Assembly (NCBI GenBank): GCA_031844405.1
Contig: JAUZVC010000004.1
Coordinates: forward strand, 155,239 to 219,238
Direction: 5' to 3'
Length of the DNA stretch: 64,000 nt
Source of the DNA: Knoellia sp031844405
GTDB lineage: Bacteria > Actinomycetota > Actinomycetes > Actinomycetales > Dermatophilaceae
In this document: in pieces, positions 15,304 to 25,394 of the stretch
Position numbering within the stretch: position 1 is the stretch's first letter
Layout of the letters: every line of letters begins with the position of its first letter
The notes under the pieces: model-generated
What the model saw: only the letters and a program-made list of their open reading frames with translations
Databases searched by the model: none
Told to the model about the DNA's origin: nothing
Translations under genes and position numbers: made by a program

Positions 15304-16553
15304 GCACCGACCGGCGCCCCTCGCGGCGCAGTCTGCACGGCATGCTCCTGGCCTCGGGCGTGTCGATCGCGGGGTCCCGCATCGCGACCATCGCGCTGCC
15401 CTGGCTCGTCCTCTCGGAGACCGGGTCGGCCGCCTACGCCGGACTCGTCCTCACCGCCGAGATGGCTCCCTACGTCCTGTCCAAGGCCCTCGGCGGACCC
15501 CTCGTCGACCGCTACGGCCCCCGCCTCATCAGCGTCGTCGGCGACGTCGTCAGCGGAGCACTGCTCGCGCTCGTCCCGATCCTGTATGCCGTGGGGCAGC
15601 TCGCGCTCCCCGACCGCCTCCCGCTCCTCCTCGCCGTCGTCGCGCTGGCGGGTGCGGTGCGCGGACCCGGCGACGGCGCCCGCAACGCGATGATCCCCGG
15701 CGTCTCGGACGCGACCGGCATCCCGGTCGAGCGGATCACCGGCCTCGACAGCACCGTCGACCGCGCGAGCGGCCTGGTCGGCGCCGGCGTCGGCGGCCTG
15801 CTCGTCACCGCCTTCGGTGCGGCCGAGACCGTCGCCGTGACGGCCGGCGCGTCGCTGCTCAGCGCCCTCGTCGTCGGCCTGCTCGTCCCCCACATCTCCC
15901 ACCGCGACACCGAGGAACCTGGCTCCTACCTCGCCCAGCTGCGCGCGGGGGTCGACTACCTCCGCCGAGACCGGCTGCTCCGCAGCATCCTCTTCATGAT
16001 CACGGCGACCAACCTGCTCGAGGCCGCCTACCTCGGCGTCATGCTCCCGAAGTGGGCGCTCGACAACGGCTACGACGCGAGCCTCGTCGGGCTCGTCGGT
16101 GTCCTCTACGGCGGTGCGGCGGTCGCGTCGAGCCTCGTCGCCACGACGATGGCGGGACGGTTCAGCCGTCGCACGGCGTTCCTCTCCGGGTTCGTGCTGT
16201 CGGGTGCGCCGCGCTACCTCGCGCTCGCGCTCGGCTCCCCGCTCTGGGTCATCATCGTGGCCAACGTCGTCTCCGGCCTCGGCGCCGGCTTCGTCAACCC
16301 CACGGTCAACGCACTCTTCTTCGAGCGGGTCCCGCGCCACCTCGTCGGACGGGTCGGGTCGCTCGCCGACGCCCTCGCCTGGGCGGGCCTGCCCGTCGGC
16401 GGCGTCGTCGGCGGCGTCGTCGTCACCGCTCTGGGAGCCGCGCCGGCGCTGGGAGTCGCGGGGACGGCATACCTCGTCTCGACGGTCCTGCCGGGGCTGA
16501 GACCGGAGTGGGGCGAGATGGATCGAGCGCGGGCGGGTGTCGGACGCGAGTGA
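15300..16553 (+). CDS. MFS transporter (drug or macrolide exporter type)
   Basis: A 417-residue major-facilitator protein with about 12 membrane segments. It has the loop 2-3 signature GGPLVDRYGPR and the MefA/Bcr-type layout (GSRIATIALPWLVLSETGSAAYAGL). The GTG start overlaps the regulator stop codon. Its dedicated upstream regulator suggests efflux of an inducing compound such as a macrolide or dye; the true substrate is unknown. Three GTATGCCG octamers, including ones coding Leu-Tyr-Ala and Thr-Ala-Tyr, lie in or next to this gene. Confidence 0.88.
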   Translation: MSTDRRPSRRSLHGMLLASGVSIAGSRIATIALPWLVLSETGSAAYAGLVLTAEMAPYVLSKALGGPLVDRYGPRLISVVGDVVSGALLALVPILYAVGQLALPDRLPLLLAVVALAGAVRGPGDGARNAMIPGVSDATGIPVERITGLDSTVDRASGLVGAGVGGLLVTAFGAAETVAVTAGASLLSALVVGLLVPHISHRDTEEPGSYLAQLRAGVDYLRRDRLLRSILFMITATNLLEAAYLGVMLPKWALDNGYDASLVGLVGVLYGGAAVASSLVATTMAGRFSRRTAFLSGFVLSGAPRYLALALGSPLWVIIVANVVSGLGAGFVNPTVNALFFERVPRHLVGRVGSLADALAWAGLPVGGVVGGVVVTALGAAPALGVAGTAYLVSTVLPGLRPEWGEMDRARAGVGRE

Positions 16554-16568
16554 GAGGGTGGTCCTCCC

Positions 16569-19500
16569 ATGACCTCTGACGTGCTCGACCGCTTCTCCCC
16601 GGCCACCGCGACGTGGTTCCGGGACTCGTTCAGCGCGCCCACGGCGGCGCAGGCGGGGGCCTGGGAGGCGATCAGCTCGGGGCACCACGCGCTCGTCGTC
16701 GCACCGACCGGCTCGGGCAAGACCCTCTCGGCCTTCCTCTGGGCGCTCGACCGTCTCGGCACCGAGCCGCTGCCCGAGGAGCGGCTCAGGCGGTGCCGCG
16801 TGCTCTACGTCTCGCCGATGAAGGCGCTGGCCGTCGACGTCGAGCGCAACCTGCGCAGCCCGCTCGTCGGCATCGGCCACGCGGCGACCCGGCTCGGACA
16901 GACCGCCCCCGACATCACGGTGTCGGTGCGCAGCGGTGACACCCCGGCGGGCGAGCGACGGGCGTTCGCGCGGACGCCGAGCGACATCCTCATCACGACG
17001 CCGGAGTCGCTCTTCCTCATCCTCACCTCGCAGGCGCGCGAGGCGTTGCGCGGCGTCGAGACGGTCATCATCGACGAGGTGCACGCCGTCGCCGGCACCA
17101 AACGCGGCGCCCACCTCGCCCTGTCGCTCGAGCGGCTCGACGCGCTCCTCGACGAGCCGGCGCAGCGCATCGGGCTGTCCGCGACCGTCGAGCCCGTCGA
17201 CGAGGTGGCCCGCTACCTCGCCGGTGGGCGGCCCGTCGACGTCGTGCGCCCGCCGTCGACGAAGGAGTGGGACCTCGACGTCGTCGTGCCCATCGCCGAC
17301 ATGTCCTCGCTCGGCGAGGTCGTCGAGGACGACCTCAGCGGCCCCGCCGCGGGCGCCGAGCGACGGGCGTCGATCTGGCCGCACGTGGAGGAGCGCATCG
17401 TCGACCTCGTCGCGTCGCACCGCTCGACCCTCGTCTTCGCCAACTCGCGGCGCCTCGCCGAGCGCCTCACCACCCGGCTCAACGAGATCTGGGACGAGCG
17501 GCTCACCGCCGCGGCCGAGGCGACCGCCGCCGAGGGCGACGGCGAGGGAACCGATGCGGTGACGCCGGGTGCGGGCCCGGGTCGGCCCACCGGCGGTTCC
17601 CGAACCCCTGCGCAGGTCATGGCGCAGTCGGGCGCCTCGTCGGGTGCGCCACCGGTCCTCGCCCGAGCGCACCACGGCTCGGTGAGCAAGGAGCACCGGC
17701 AGGTCATCGAGGAGGACCTCAAGGCCGGACGCCTCCCCGCCGTCGTGGCGACGTCGAGCCTCGAGCTCGGCATCGACATGGGCGCCGTCGACCTCGTCGT
17801 CCAGGTCGAGTCGCCGCCGTCGGTCGCCAGCGGCCTCCAACGCGTCGGCCGGGCCGGGCACCAGGTCGGCGCGGTCTCCCGCGGTGTCCTCTTCCCCAAG
17901 TTCCGCGGCGACCTCGTGCAGACCGCCGTCGTCGTCGAACGCATGCGCGCCGGCGCCATCGAGTCGTTGCGCGTGCCCGCCAACCCCGTCGACGTCCTCG
18001 CGCAGCAGGTCGTCGCCATGACGGCCCTCGACGACTGGACCGTCGACGACCTCGAGCAGGTCGTGCGCCGGGCCGCGCCGTTCGCCTCGCTCCCCCGTTC
18101 GATCCTCGAGTCGGTGCTCGACATGCTGTCGGGCCGCTACCCGAGCGACGAGTTCGCCGAGCTCCGCCCGCGCATCGTCTGGGACCGCGTCACGGGGGTG
18201 CTGTCGGGCCGTCCCGGCGCGCAACGGCTCGCCGTCACCTCCGGCGGCACGATCCCGGACCGCGGGCTGTATGCCGTCTTCCTCGCGACCGGTGAGGGCA
18301 CCGGGCGCCGCGTCGGCGAGCTCGACGAGGAGATGGTCTACGAGTCGCGCGTCGGCGACGTCTTCACCCTCGGCACGTCGACGTGGCGGATCGAGGACAT
18401 CACCCACGACCGGGTGCTCGTCACGCCCGCCCCCGGCCTGCCCGGCCGCCTGCCCTTCTGGAAGGGCGACCAGCTCGGGCGTCCCGCCGAGCTCGGCAGG
18501 GCCGTGGGGGCGTTCGTCCGCGAGGTCGCGGCGGCGACGCCCAAGGCGGCCCGCAAGCGGGTCTCCGAGGCCGGCCTCGACGAGTGGGCGACCGACAACC
18601 TCGTCGCCTACCTCGAGGAGCAGCGCACGGCCACCGGCCACGTCCCCGACGACCGGACGATCGTCGTCGAGCGGTTCCGCGACGAGATCGGCGACTGGCG
18701 GGTCGCGGTCCACAGCCCGTTCGGCGGACAGGTGCACGCTCCCTGGGCACTCTGCGTGTCGGCGCGGATGCGCGAGCGGTTCGGCGTCGACGTCCAGGCC
18801 ATGCACGGCGACGACGGCATCGTCTTCCGGCTGCCCGACCTCGAGTTCGACGGCGAGGGCTCGTCCGGTCGCGGCGCCGCCGCCGAGCTCCTCGACCTCG
18901 TCCGGCTCGACCCCGACGACGTGCACGACCTCGTCACCGGCGAGATCGGCGGGTCGGCGCTCTTCGCCGCGCGCTTCCGCGAGTGCGCCTCCCGTGCGCT
19001 GCTGCTCCCCCGCCGTCGTCCCGACCGCCGCCAGCCGCTGTGGCAGCAGCGCCAGCGGGCCGCCCAGCTGCTCGAGGTGGCGAGCCAGTACGCCTCGTTC
19101 CCCATCGTCCTCGAGACGGTGCGCGAGTGCGTCCAGGACGTCTTCGACGTGCCCGGGCTCACCGCGCTCATGTCGGCCATCGAGTCCCGCGAGGTGACCC
19201 TCGTCGACGTGGAGTCGGCGCAGCCGTCGCCGTTCGCCCGCTCGCTGCTCTTCGGCTACGTCGCACAGTTCCTCTACGAGGGCGACTCGCCGCTCGCCGA
19301 GAAGCGGGCCGCGGCGCTCTCGCTCGACCCCACCCTGCTCGCGGAGCTGCTCGGGCGCGGCGAGGGCCTGTCGCTGCGCGACCTGCTCGACCCCGAGGCC
19401 GTCGCCCGCACCGAGTCCGAGCTCCAGCGGCTCGCCGAGGAGCGACGGTGCCGCGACGCCGAGGACGTCGCCGACCTGTTGCGCACCCTCGGCCCGCTCT

Positions 19501-21320
19501 CGCTGCCCGAGATCGAGCGCCGCACCCGCGACGGCGTGACGACCCGTGACATCGGCTCATGGCTCGTCGACCTCGAGGGGGCACGCCGGGTCATCCGCGT
19601 CCGGGTCGCCGGCGAGGAGCGGTGGGCCGCGATCGAGGACGCCTCCCGGCTGCGCGACGCCCTCGGCGTCTCGCTGCCCGTCGGCGTCCCGCAGGCCTTC
19701 CTCGACCCCGTCCCCGACCCGCTCGGCGACCTCGTCGCCCGCTACGCCCGCACCCACGCGCCCTTCCCGGCGTCGGCCGTGGCCCAGTGGTGGGGTGTCG
19801 GGCCCGCGGTGGCCCTCGACGCGCTCCGCCGGCTCGTCGCCTCCGGACGGGTCGTCGAGGGCGAGCTGCTGCCCACCGAGAGCGGAGGTGGCGCCCACGG
19901 CCTCGACTACTGCGACGCCGAGGTGCTCCGCACGCTGCGCCGGCGCTCTCTCGCGGCGCTGCGCGCGGAGGTCGAGCCGGTCGCCGCGGTCGAGCTCGCG
20001 CGCTTCCTCCCCCAGTGGCAGTCGGTCGGTGGCGGCCTGCGCGGACGTGAGGGGCTCGTTCGTGCCGTCGAGCAGCTCGCCGGCGCGGTCCTGCCCGCGA
20101 GCGCGCTCGAGACGCTCGTCCTCCCAGCCCGCGTCGCCGGCTACTCCCCCGCCCTCCTCGACGAGCTCATGAGCGCCGGCGAGGTCGTCTGGCGCGGCCA
20201 CGGGTCGCTGCCGGGCGACGACGGCTGGGTCTCGCTCCACCTCGCCGACACCGCGCACCTCACGATGGCCGCCCCCGACGACACCGAGCTCGGCGACCGG
20301 GCCCAGGCCCTGCTCGACGTCCTCGCACGCGGTGGTGCCTACTTCTTCCGCGCCCTCGCCGACGCCGTCGACGGCTCCGACGCCGAGGTCCTCGACGACC
20401 TGTGGTCGCTCGTGTGGTCGGGCCACGTCTCCGGCGACACCTTCGCGCCCGTCCGGGCGCTGCTCTCCGGCGGTCGCACCGCACACCGTCGCGCCGCCTC
20501 CGGCCCGCGCTCCACGAGGTATGCCGGCCGCGCCGGTGCGCTCGGCACCCTCGGCGGGCGCGGTGGCACCTCGCGTGCGGTGCCCGTGGCACGCTCGGCG
20601 CCGGGCCCGGCCGCGGGACGGTGGTCGCTGCTGCCCGAGGTCGAGGCCGACACCACGGTGCGCACCCTCGCGACCGCCGAGATCCTTCAGGACCGCTACG
20701 GCGTCCTCACCCGGGGCAGCGTCGTCGCCGAGGACGTGACCGGTGGCTTCGCCGCCGTCTACCGCGTGCTCGCCGCAGCAGAGGAGTCGGGCCGGGTGCG
20801 CCGCGGCTACTTCGTCGAGTCGCTCGGCGCGGCGCAGTTCGCGACGACCGGGGCGATCGACCGTCTGCGTGCGGGCGCCCGCGCCCTCGGCGCGGCCCCT
20901 GACGCGACGGCGCCGCGAGCGCTCGTGCTCGCCGCCACCGATCCGGCCAACGCCTACGGCGCCGCGCTGCCGTGGCCCGACCGGCCGGCAAGCGAGTCCG
21001 ACGACGACTCGACGACGACCGGGCGCAAGGGTCACCAGCCGGGGCGCAAGGCGGGGGCCCTCGTCGTCCTCGTCGACGGTGACCTCGTCCTCTACGTCGA
21101 GCGCGGCGGCAAGACGCTGCTCTCGTGGACCGACGATCCCGCCGCGCTCCAGTCCGCGGCCGACGCCCTCGCCCTCGCCGTCCGCGAGGGAGCGCTCGGC
21201 CGGCTCACCGTCGAGAAGGCGGACGGTGGCGCCCTGCTCGGCTCGGGCCACCCGCTCGTCGACGCGCTCGCCCAAGCCGGCTTCCACGCGACCCCGCGCG
21301 GTCTGCGACTGCGCCGGTGA
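16569..21320 (+). CDS. lhr: ATP-dependent helicase Lhr (long form)
   Basis: A 1583-residue superfamily 2 helicase, the 'large helicase-related' protein that moves 3'-to-5' on DNA or RNA-DNA hybrids and is linked to DNA repair. Helicase core: APTGSGKT (45-52), DEVH near 170, and QRVGRAGH near 424, followed by the winged-helix and beta-barrel Lhr core. A low-complexity insert (about residues 315-350) splits the second RecA domain. The C-terminal 650 residues are the Lhr-CTD, including YLEGDSPLAEKRAAAL-type helices and a uridine-glycosylase-linked region known in mycobacterial Lhr. nei follows after 27 nt, so the two repair genes likely act in one operon. The length is typical for actinobacteria. 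Confidence 0.96.
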   Translation: MTSDVLDRFSPATATWFRDSFSAPTAAQAGAWEAISSGHHALVVAPTGSGKTLSAFLWALDRLGTEPLPEERLRRCRVLYVSPMKALAVDVERNLRSPLVGIGHAATRLGQTAPDITVSVRSGDTPAGERRAFARTPSDILITTPESLFLILTSQAREALRGVETVIIDEVHAVAGTKRGAHLALSLERLDALLDEPAQRIGLSATVEPVDEVARYLAGGRPVDVVRPPSTKEWDLDVVVPIADMSSLGEVVEDDLSGPAAGAERRASIWPHVEERIVDLVASHRSTLVFANSRRLAERLTTRLNEIWDERLTAAAEATAAEGDGEGTDAVTPGAGPGRPTGGSRTPAQVMAQSGASSGAPPVLARAHHGSVSKEHRQVIEEDLKAGRLPAVVATSSLELGIDMGAVDLVVQVESPPSVASGLQRVGRAGHQVGAVSRGVLFPKFRGDLVQTAVVVERMRAGAIESLRVPANPVDVLAQQVVAMTALDDWTVDDLEQVVRRAAPFASLPRSILESVLDMLSGRYPSDEFAELRPRIVWDRVTGVLSGRPGAQRLAVTSGGTIPDRGLYAVFLATGEGTGRRVGELDEEMVYESRVGDVFTLGTSTWRIEDITHDRVLVTPAPGLPGRLPFWKGDQLGRPAELGRAVGAFVREVAAATPKAARKRVSEAGLDEWATDNLVAYLEEQRTATGHVPDDRTIVVERFRDEIGDWRVAVHSPFGGQVHAPWALCVSARMRERFGVDVQAMHGDDGIVFRLPDLEFDGEGSSGRGAAAELLDLVRLDPDDVHDLVTGEIGGSALFAARFRECASRALLLPRRRPDRRQPLWQQRQRAAQLLEVASQYASFPIVLETVRECVQDVFDVPGLTALMSAIESREVTLVDVESAQPSPFARSLLFGYVAQFLYEGDSPLAEKRAAALSLDPTLLAELLGRGEGLSLRDLLDPEAVARTESELQRLAEERRCRDAEDVADLLRTLGPLSLPEIERRTRDGVTTRDIGSWLVDLEGARRVIRVRVAGEERWAAIEDASRLRDALGVSLPVGVPQAFLDPVPDPLGDLVARYARTHAPFPASAVAQWWGVGPAVALDALRRLVASGRVVEGELLPTESGGGAHGLDYCDAEVLRTLRRRSLAALRAEVEPVAAVELARFLPQWQSVGGGLRGREGLVRAVEQLAGAVLPASALETLVLPARVAGYSPALLDELMSAGEVVWRGHGSLPGDDGWVSLHLADTAHLTMAAPDDTELGDRAQALLDVLARGGAYFFRALADAVDGSDAEVLDDLWSLVWSGHVSGDTFAPVRALLSGGRTAHRRAASGPRSTRYAGRAGALGTLGGRGGTSRAVPVARSAPGPAAGRWSLLPEVEADTTVRTLATAEILQDRYGVLTRGSVVAEDVTGGFAAVYRVLAAAEESGRVRRGYFVESLGAAQFATTGAIDRLRAGARALGAAPDATAPRALVLAATDPANAYGAALPWPDRPASESDDDSTTTGRKGHQPGRKAGALVVLVDGDLVLYVERGGKTLLSWTDDPAALQSAADALALAVREGALGRLTVEKADGGALLGSGHPLVDALAQAGFHATPRGLRLRR

Positions 21321-21347
21321 GCTCGACCGCGGCACGGGGCCGAGCCG

Positions 21348-22214
21348 ATGCCCGAGGGTGACACCGTCTGGCGCACCGCCGACCGACTCCACCGAGCGCT
21401 CGCCGGTGCGCCGATCACCGTGAGCGACTTCCGCTTCCCCGAGATCGCGACGCTCGACCTCCGGGGGACCACGACCATCGAGGTGGTGAGCCGCGGCAAG
21501 CACCTCCTCCACCGCGTCGACTCGGGCCTGACCATCCACTCGCACCTCAAGATGGAGGGCCAGTGGCGCGTCGAGAGTCCCGAGGACACCCCGCGCTGGC
21601 TGCGCCGGGCCGACCTGCGGGTCGCGCTCGGCACCGAGCAGTGGACGGCGCTCGGGCTGCGACTGGGGATGCTCGAGGTGCTTCCGACCCAGCGTGAGGA
21701 CGAGGTCGTGGGCCACCTCGGTCCCGACGTCCTCGGCCCCGACTGGGACCCGGCCCTCGCCGCGTCACGCCTCCTCGACGCCGGCACAGTCGTCGGCGCG
21801 GCCCTGCTCGACCAGCGCGTCCTCGCCGGGGTCGGCACCCTCTGGGCCTCGGAGTCGCTCTTCCTCGAGCGGATCGGGCCCTGGACCCCCGCAGCCGAGC
21901 TCGGGCAGGAGCGCACCGACGCGCTCATCGCCCGGATCAGCCGGCTCATGGACGCCTCGCGCCACCACGCCGTCCAGTCGAGCACCGGTGTGCGTCGCCG
22001 GGGTGAGGAGCACTTCGTCCACGCGCGCTCGGGCCGACCGTGCCGCCGGTGCGGCGACACGGTGCGGGTGTCGATGATCGGGTCCGCCGGCCGCGAGCGG
22101 ACGATGTTCTACTGCCCCACCTGTCAGGGCGGGCTGGCACCGAACGACGACGGTCGTCGCCAGAACCCGCTCGGCTCCTCCGGTGGCCGAACCTCGCCCT
22201 ACCGCAAGGTCTGA
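21348..22214 (+). CDS. nei: Endonuclease VIII-like DNA glycosylase (Fpg/Nei family)
   Basis: A 288-residue Fpg/Nei glycosylase-lyase that removes oxidised bases. The N-terminus MPEGDTVWRTADRLH has the catalytic Pro2 and Glu3; DTVWRT marks the Nei rather than Fpg branch. The helix-two-turn-helix and the zinc finger CRRCG...YCPTC at the C-terminus are intact. It follows lhr in the same orientation by 27 nt. The 3' end overlaps the convergent metalloprotease gene by 16 nt. The Nei2-like branch of actinobacteria is the best fit. Confidence 0.93.
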   Translation: MPEGDTVWRTADRLHRALAGAPITVSDFRFPEIATLDLRGTTTIEVVSRGKHLLHRVDSGLTIHSHLKMEGQWRVESPEDTPRWLRRADLRVALGTEQWTALGLRLGMLEVLPTQREDEVVGHLGPDVLGPDWDPALAASRLLDAGTVVGAALLDQRVLAGVGTLWASESLFLERIGPWTPAAELGQERTDALIARISRLMDASRHHAVQSSTGVRRRGEEHFVHARSGRPCRRCGDTVRVSMIGSAGRERTMFYCPTCQGGLAPNDDGRRQNPLGSSGGRTSPYRKV

Positions 22215-24619
22215 CGCGCGGCCTGAGCCCGTTCGCCCGCCCACCGCGGCGGCGGTCGACGCTCCGGGTCGCCGGGCACACCGGTTGACGGCGGGGCCTT
22301 GGCCGCGGCGCCCTCGGCGATCGACGGGAAGTTCCACGTGGTCCCGACGACGGTGACGGGGAAGGCTCCTGCCGCCGTCCTGGCGCCGACCGAGATCGTG
22401 AGCGGACCCACCGTGCGCGACTGCCCGGGGCCGATGACATGGTTGAGCGAGTTGCCCGGGCCCACCGCCGGAGAGACCCGGACGTCCGGGTAGTCGCCGA
22501 CGAAGCGCTGCGTCGTCTCGACGAGGTGGACGGTGACACCCTCCTTGTCGAGGTACTGGTCGTAGCCGGTCCGCACCCGGGCGTCGATCGCCACGAACTT
22601 GCCCGAGATGCCGCTCGGGACCGCGAGGAGCTGTGTCCCGCTCACCCCGAGGGGAGCGATGTCCTGGGTCGCGCCGCTCACCGAGTGGATGCGCACCTCC
22701 CCCGGGTCGACCCAGCCGGCGATGAGGCGGTTGACGGCGTGGGTCGAGTCCGGCGCCCCCTGGCCCCCGGAGCCGAGGTGGCCACCGCTCATGAGGTCCA
22801 CCGGGTTGTTGTACTCGTCGCCGCTGCCGTCGTCCCAGTAGGAGTGGATCCACGAGAGCATGTGGCCGAGCTCGTGGTCGGTGACGTTGAAGAACGGCGC
22901 GGGGTCGCCCTGCTTGACCACCGACGTCGAGGACACCACGCCGTCGCGGACGTTGGACGGGTAGGTCGACGTGCCGCCGCGCGCGTAGCCGGGTCCCGCG
23001 AGCCCGTAGGCGCCGTAGGGGTCGGAGTCGTAGAAGACGTTGAGCGCGCCGTCCGCGCCGGCGGCCGCCGACCTCGTCGGGGACGCGTCGAGACATGCCT
23101 CGTCGGACGACGTCGCGAGCAGCGGCGCCCCGACGTCGGTGAACGTCTGGGTGTAGCGGCCCCGGCTCAGCCACTCGAAGTAGGGCCGCACCGAGTTGTT
23201 GAGGTTGGCGACGATGGCCGACCGGTTCATCAGCGGCGAGCCGGACGGCGCGCAGAAGAGCACGGCGATCCGGTCCTCACCCGTCGCGTAGGCGCGGTAG
23301 CGGGGCACGACGGACGTGAGTCCGACCCCGTCACCGGGGAAGTAGCCCGACACGTCGACGATGACGTCGGTGACGCCGTCGGGCGCCGTGCGCGCCTGGA
23401 TCCCGCCGAGCGGCGAGCCGACGATCGCTCCGTTGGCGACCGTCTGGCCGGCGGCGTAGTTGACCGTCGACGACGCCGGCGCCGGCTGGTCCGCGGGCCA
23501 CACCGTGAGGTAGCCCCCCTCGAACGACCCGGTCACGGTGACGTTCGTGACCGCGGCGGCCGGACCGAACGGCACCTTCGCCGTCGACCCCTTGCGCGCC
23601 TGGGTGACGTTGAAGCCCGAGGGCTGCTCGCCGACCCAGCCGTCGCCGTACCACGTCCCGGTGCGGTAGTAGTCGCCGAACGGCGCGCGGGTGTCCATGA
23701 TCCTCACCGGCGTCAGCGGGACGTAGCCGCTCGTCGGCGAGAGGTATCCGGTGATGTCGATGACGACGTCGGTCGAGCCGCTGGCGTTGTAGACCTGGAT
23801 CCGGCCCCCGCTCCCCACCGTGGCGAAGAGGCTGTTGGCGACCGTCTGCCCGCGGTTCATGTTGACCGACGAGGTCCCCGGCCGGGCCGCGCCGTAGGGA
23901 TAGATCGTCAGCCAGCTCGAGGCCGCCGTCGGCCGCGTCGCGGTCGCGGTGACCGCCACCGCGATGGCGTCGGTCGGCACCCCTGCGGCGCTGCCCGTCA
24001 CCGTGAGGGCGCGAGTCTGCCCAGGGCCGATGGGGCTCGTGCTCCGGGTGTCGAGCAGCCTGCGCGGGGGAACCGGCGTCACACCCGAGCCCACCGGGAA
24101 CCAGCCCGTGACGTCGACGATGACGTGCGTCGAGCCCCCGCCGTAGTTGCCGACGGAGAACCGCTCGAGCGAGTCCACCCCGACGACGACGGTGTTGGCG
24201 ACGGTGGCTCCGCGGGCGAAGTTCACGGTCGACGTGGGCGGGACCGCGCCGCCGGCCGGCCATACCTTGAGCCACCCGGCCGCGGTGGGCTGGGTCGCGG
24301 TGACGTTGAGTGCCACCGACCCCACCCCGGACGTCGGTATGCCGGCCCGCCCACCAGCGGTGATCGTGCGGACCGCGTCGCTCGCGAGCTTGTTGCTCGG
24401 CGACCGGCTGTCGTAGAGGCGCGTCGGTGCGATGGCCTGGAAGCCGAAGAGCGGAGCCGGCGTCACCGCGGCCGCCGTCCGGCCGGCGTCGCCGCCCACC
24501 GACCCACGACCGGCCGCGTCGACACTCGTCCCGGTGCCGAGGGCGACCGCGACGGCGGCCACCGCCGCCCACCCCATCCGGCCGGAGGCTCGGCCCGGTC
24601 GTCGCATCAGTCGTCGCAT
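22199..24619 (-). CDS. Secreted zinc metalloprotease with three repeated N-terminal modules
   Basis: An 806-residue secreted protein. A basic start and hydrophobic stretch form the signal peptide (about 1-40). Three homologous modules of about 120 residues follow (roughly 53-165, 170-290, 295-420). Each begins R-L-Y/L/M-D-S/T-R, has V-N-x-x-R/A-G-Q/A-T-V-A-N in the middle and ends V-I-V-D-V-T/S-G-Y/W-F. The C-terminal half has HELGHMLSWIHS (His582, Glu583, His586, His592), the HExxHxxxxxH zinc site of metzincin-like peptidases, with VDLMSGG as a possible Met-turn. The modules probably bind a surface polymer or host target. The ATG at 24619 was chosen as the start of a proper signal peptide. 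The protein's substrate is unknown. Confidence 0.85.
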   Translation of the reverse strand: MRRLMRRPGRASGRMGWAAVAAVAVALGTGTSVDAAGRGSVGGDAGRTAAAVTPAPLFGFQAIAPTRLYDSRSPSNKLASDAVRTITAGGRAGIPTSGVGSVALNVTATQPTAAGWLKVWPAGGAVPPTSTVNFARGATVANTVVVGVDSLERFSVGNYGGGSTHVIVDVTGWFPVGSGVTPVPPRRLLDTRSTSPIGPGQTRALTVTGSAAGVPTDAIAVAVTATATRPTAASSWLTIYPYGAARPGTSSVNMNRGQTVANSLFATVGSGGRIQVYNASGSTDVVIDITGYLSPTSGYVPLTPVRIMDTRAPFGDYYRTGTWYGDGWVGEQPSGFNVTQARKGSTAKVPFGPAAAVTNVTVTGSFEGGYLTVWPADQPAPASSTVNYAAGQTVANGAIVGSPLGGIQARTAPDGVTDVIVDVSGYFPGDGVGLTSVVPRYRAYATGEDRIAVLFCAPSGSPLMNRSAIVANLNNSVRPYFEWLSRGRYTQTFTDVGAPLLATSSDEACLDASPTRSAAAGADGALNVFYDSDPYGAYGLAGPGYARGGTSTYPSNVRDGVVSSTSVVKQGDPAPFFNVTDHELGHMLSWIHSYWDDGSGDEYNNPVDLMSGGHLGSGGQGAPDSTHAVNRLIAGWVDPGEVRIHSVSGATQDIAPLGVSGTQLLAVPSGISGKFVAIDARVRTGYDQYLDKEGVTVHLVETTQRFVGDYPDVRVSPAVGPGNSLNHVIGPGQSRTVGPLTISVGARTAAGAFPVTVVGTTWNFPSIAEGAAAKAPPSTGVPGDPERRPPPRWAGERAQAARQTLR

Positions 24620-24816
24620 CGGTGGTCCCTGCCGTTCGTCCCGCGGTGCTGAGGTCGAAGCCCCCACTGTGGCACGACCCGCCGGACGGCGGGGGTCGAA
24701 CCGCGGAAGCGCCGTCGGTGGCTCCACCGGCGCCCAGGGTGACGCGCGGCGTCCTCATGGCAGCGCCGGGCATCACGTTCTGCGCCGACGGCACCACCGG
24801 CGCACAGGCCTCGCCG

Positions 24817-25383
24817 CTAGCCCCTGGCCCGGTCGACCTTCGCGAGGATCTCCTCGACGACGGTGGACTTGGCGTCGGCGTAGTCCTGGACGTAGCGCCA
24901 GGGCCGGGCGGCAAGCCGGCGCTTCTCGGCGGCGTAGGCATCCCGGTCCTCGGGGTGCGTGCGCAGCCAGTCGCGGAACCCGAGAAGACGCTCGACCTCC
25001 GCGCGACCGGTGTCGGGTGCGAGGACGTGCACGTTGATGTCGTGCGGGCAGCCGCGCTCGGTCCGCTGGTAGAGCACACGGTGCTCCAGCCACTCGGGCT
25101 CGCGGATCTGCAGCCAGTAGCCCAGTGCGACGAGCGCAGGGACGTAGGCGTCCTCGTCGGCCGGGTCGACCACCTGGAGGAGGACGTCGATCACCGGTTT
25201 GGCCGGCAGGAGCGGAACCGACGTCGACCCGACGTGGTCGACCGCGAGCGCCCGCTCGCCGAGGGCGCCGCGGATGAGGGCGGCGTCCGCTTCGAACCGC
25301 TGCGCCCACGCGGGGTCGGGCTCATGCAGGACGACGGGCACCGACCACGGGGCCGGACGTCCGCCGACGTGCTCGGCCGGCAC
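24817..25383 (-). CDS. GrpB family protein (UPF0157)
   Basis: A 188-residue GrpB-like protein with a nucleotidyltransferase-like fold. Marks of the family: VVLHEPDPAWAQRFEADAALI, then AVDHVGSTSVP.LPAKPVIDVLL, and a C-terminal YVQDYADAKSTVVEEIL helix. The biochemical role is unsettled; some homologues lie fused to CoaE. The GTG start is 11 nt after the clgR stop and has no Shine-Dalgarno sequence of its own, so it is likely translated with clgR. The 197-bp stretch upstream of the metalloprotease that follows it on this strand shows nothing recognisable. Confidence 0.85.
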   Translation of the reverse strand: MPAEHVGGRPAPWSVPVVLHEPDPAWAQRFEADAALIRGALGERALAVDHVGSTSVPLLPAKPVIDVLLQVVDPADEDAYVPALVALGYWLQIREPEWLEHRVLYQRTERGCPHDINVHVLAPDTGRAEVERLLGFRDWLRTHPEDRDAYAAEKRRLAARPWRYVQDYADAKSTVVEEILAKVDRARG

Positions 25384-25394
25384 GGCGACGAGGG

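Noticed and set aside
15204..18926. A 1240-codon open frame antisense to the regulator, MFS exporter and lhr
   Set aside because: It runs antisense to three well-identified genes, is made of low-complexity Arg/Asp/Gly/Ala residues, and follows from third-position GC in the real genes.
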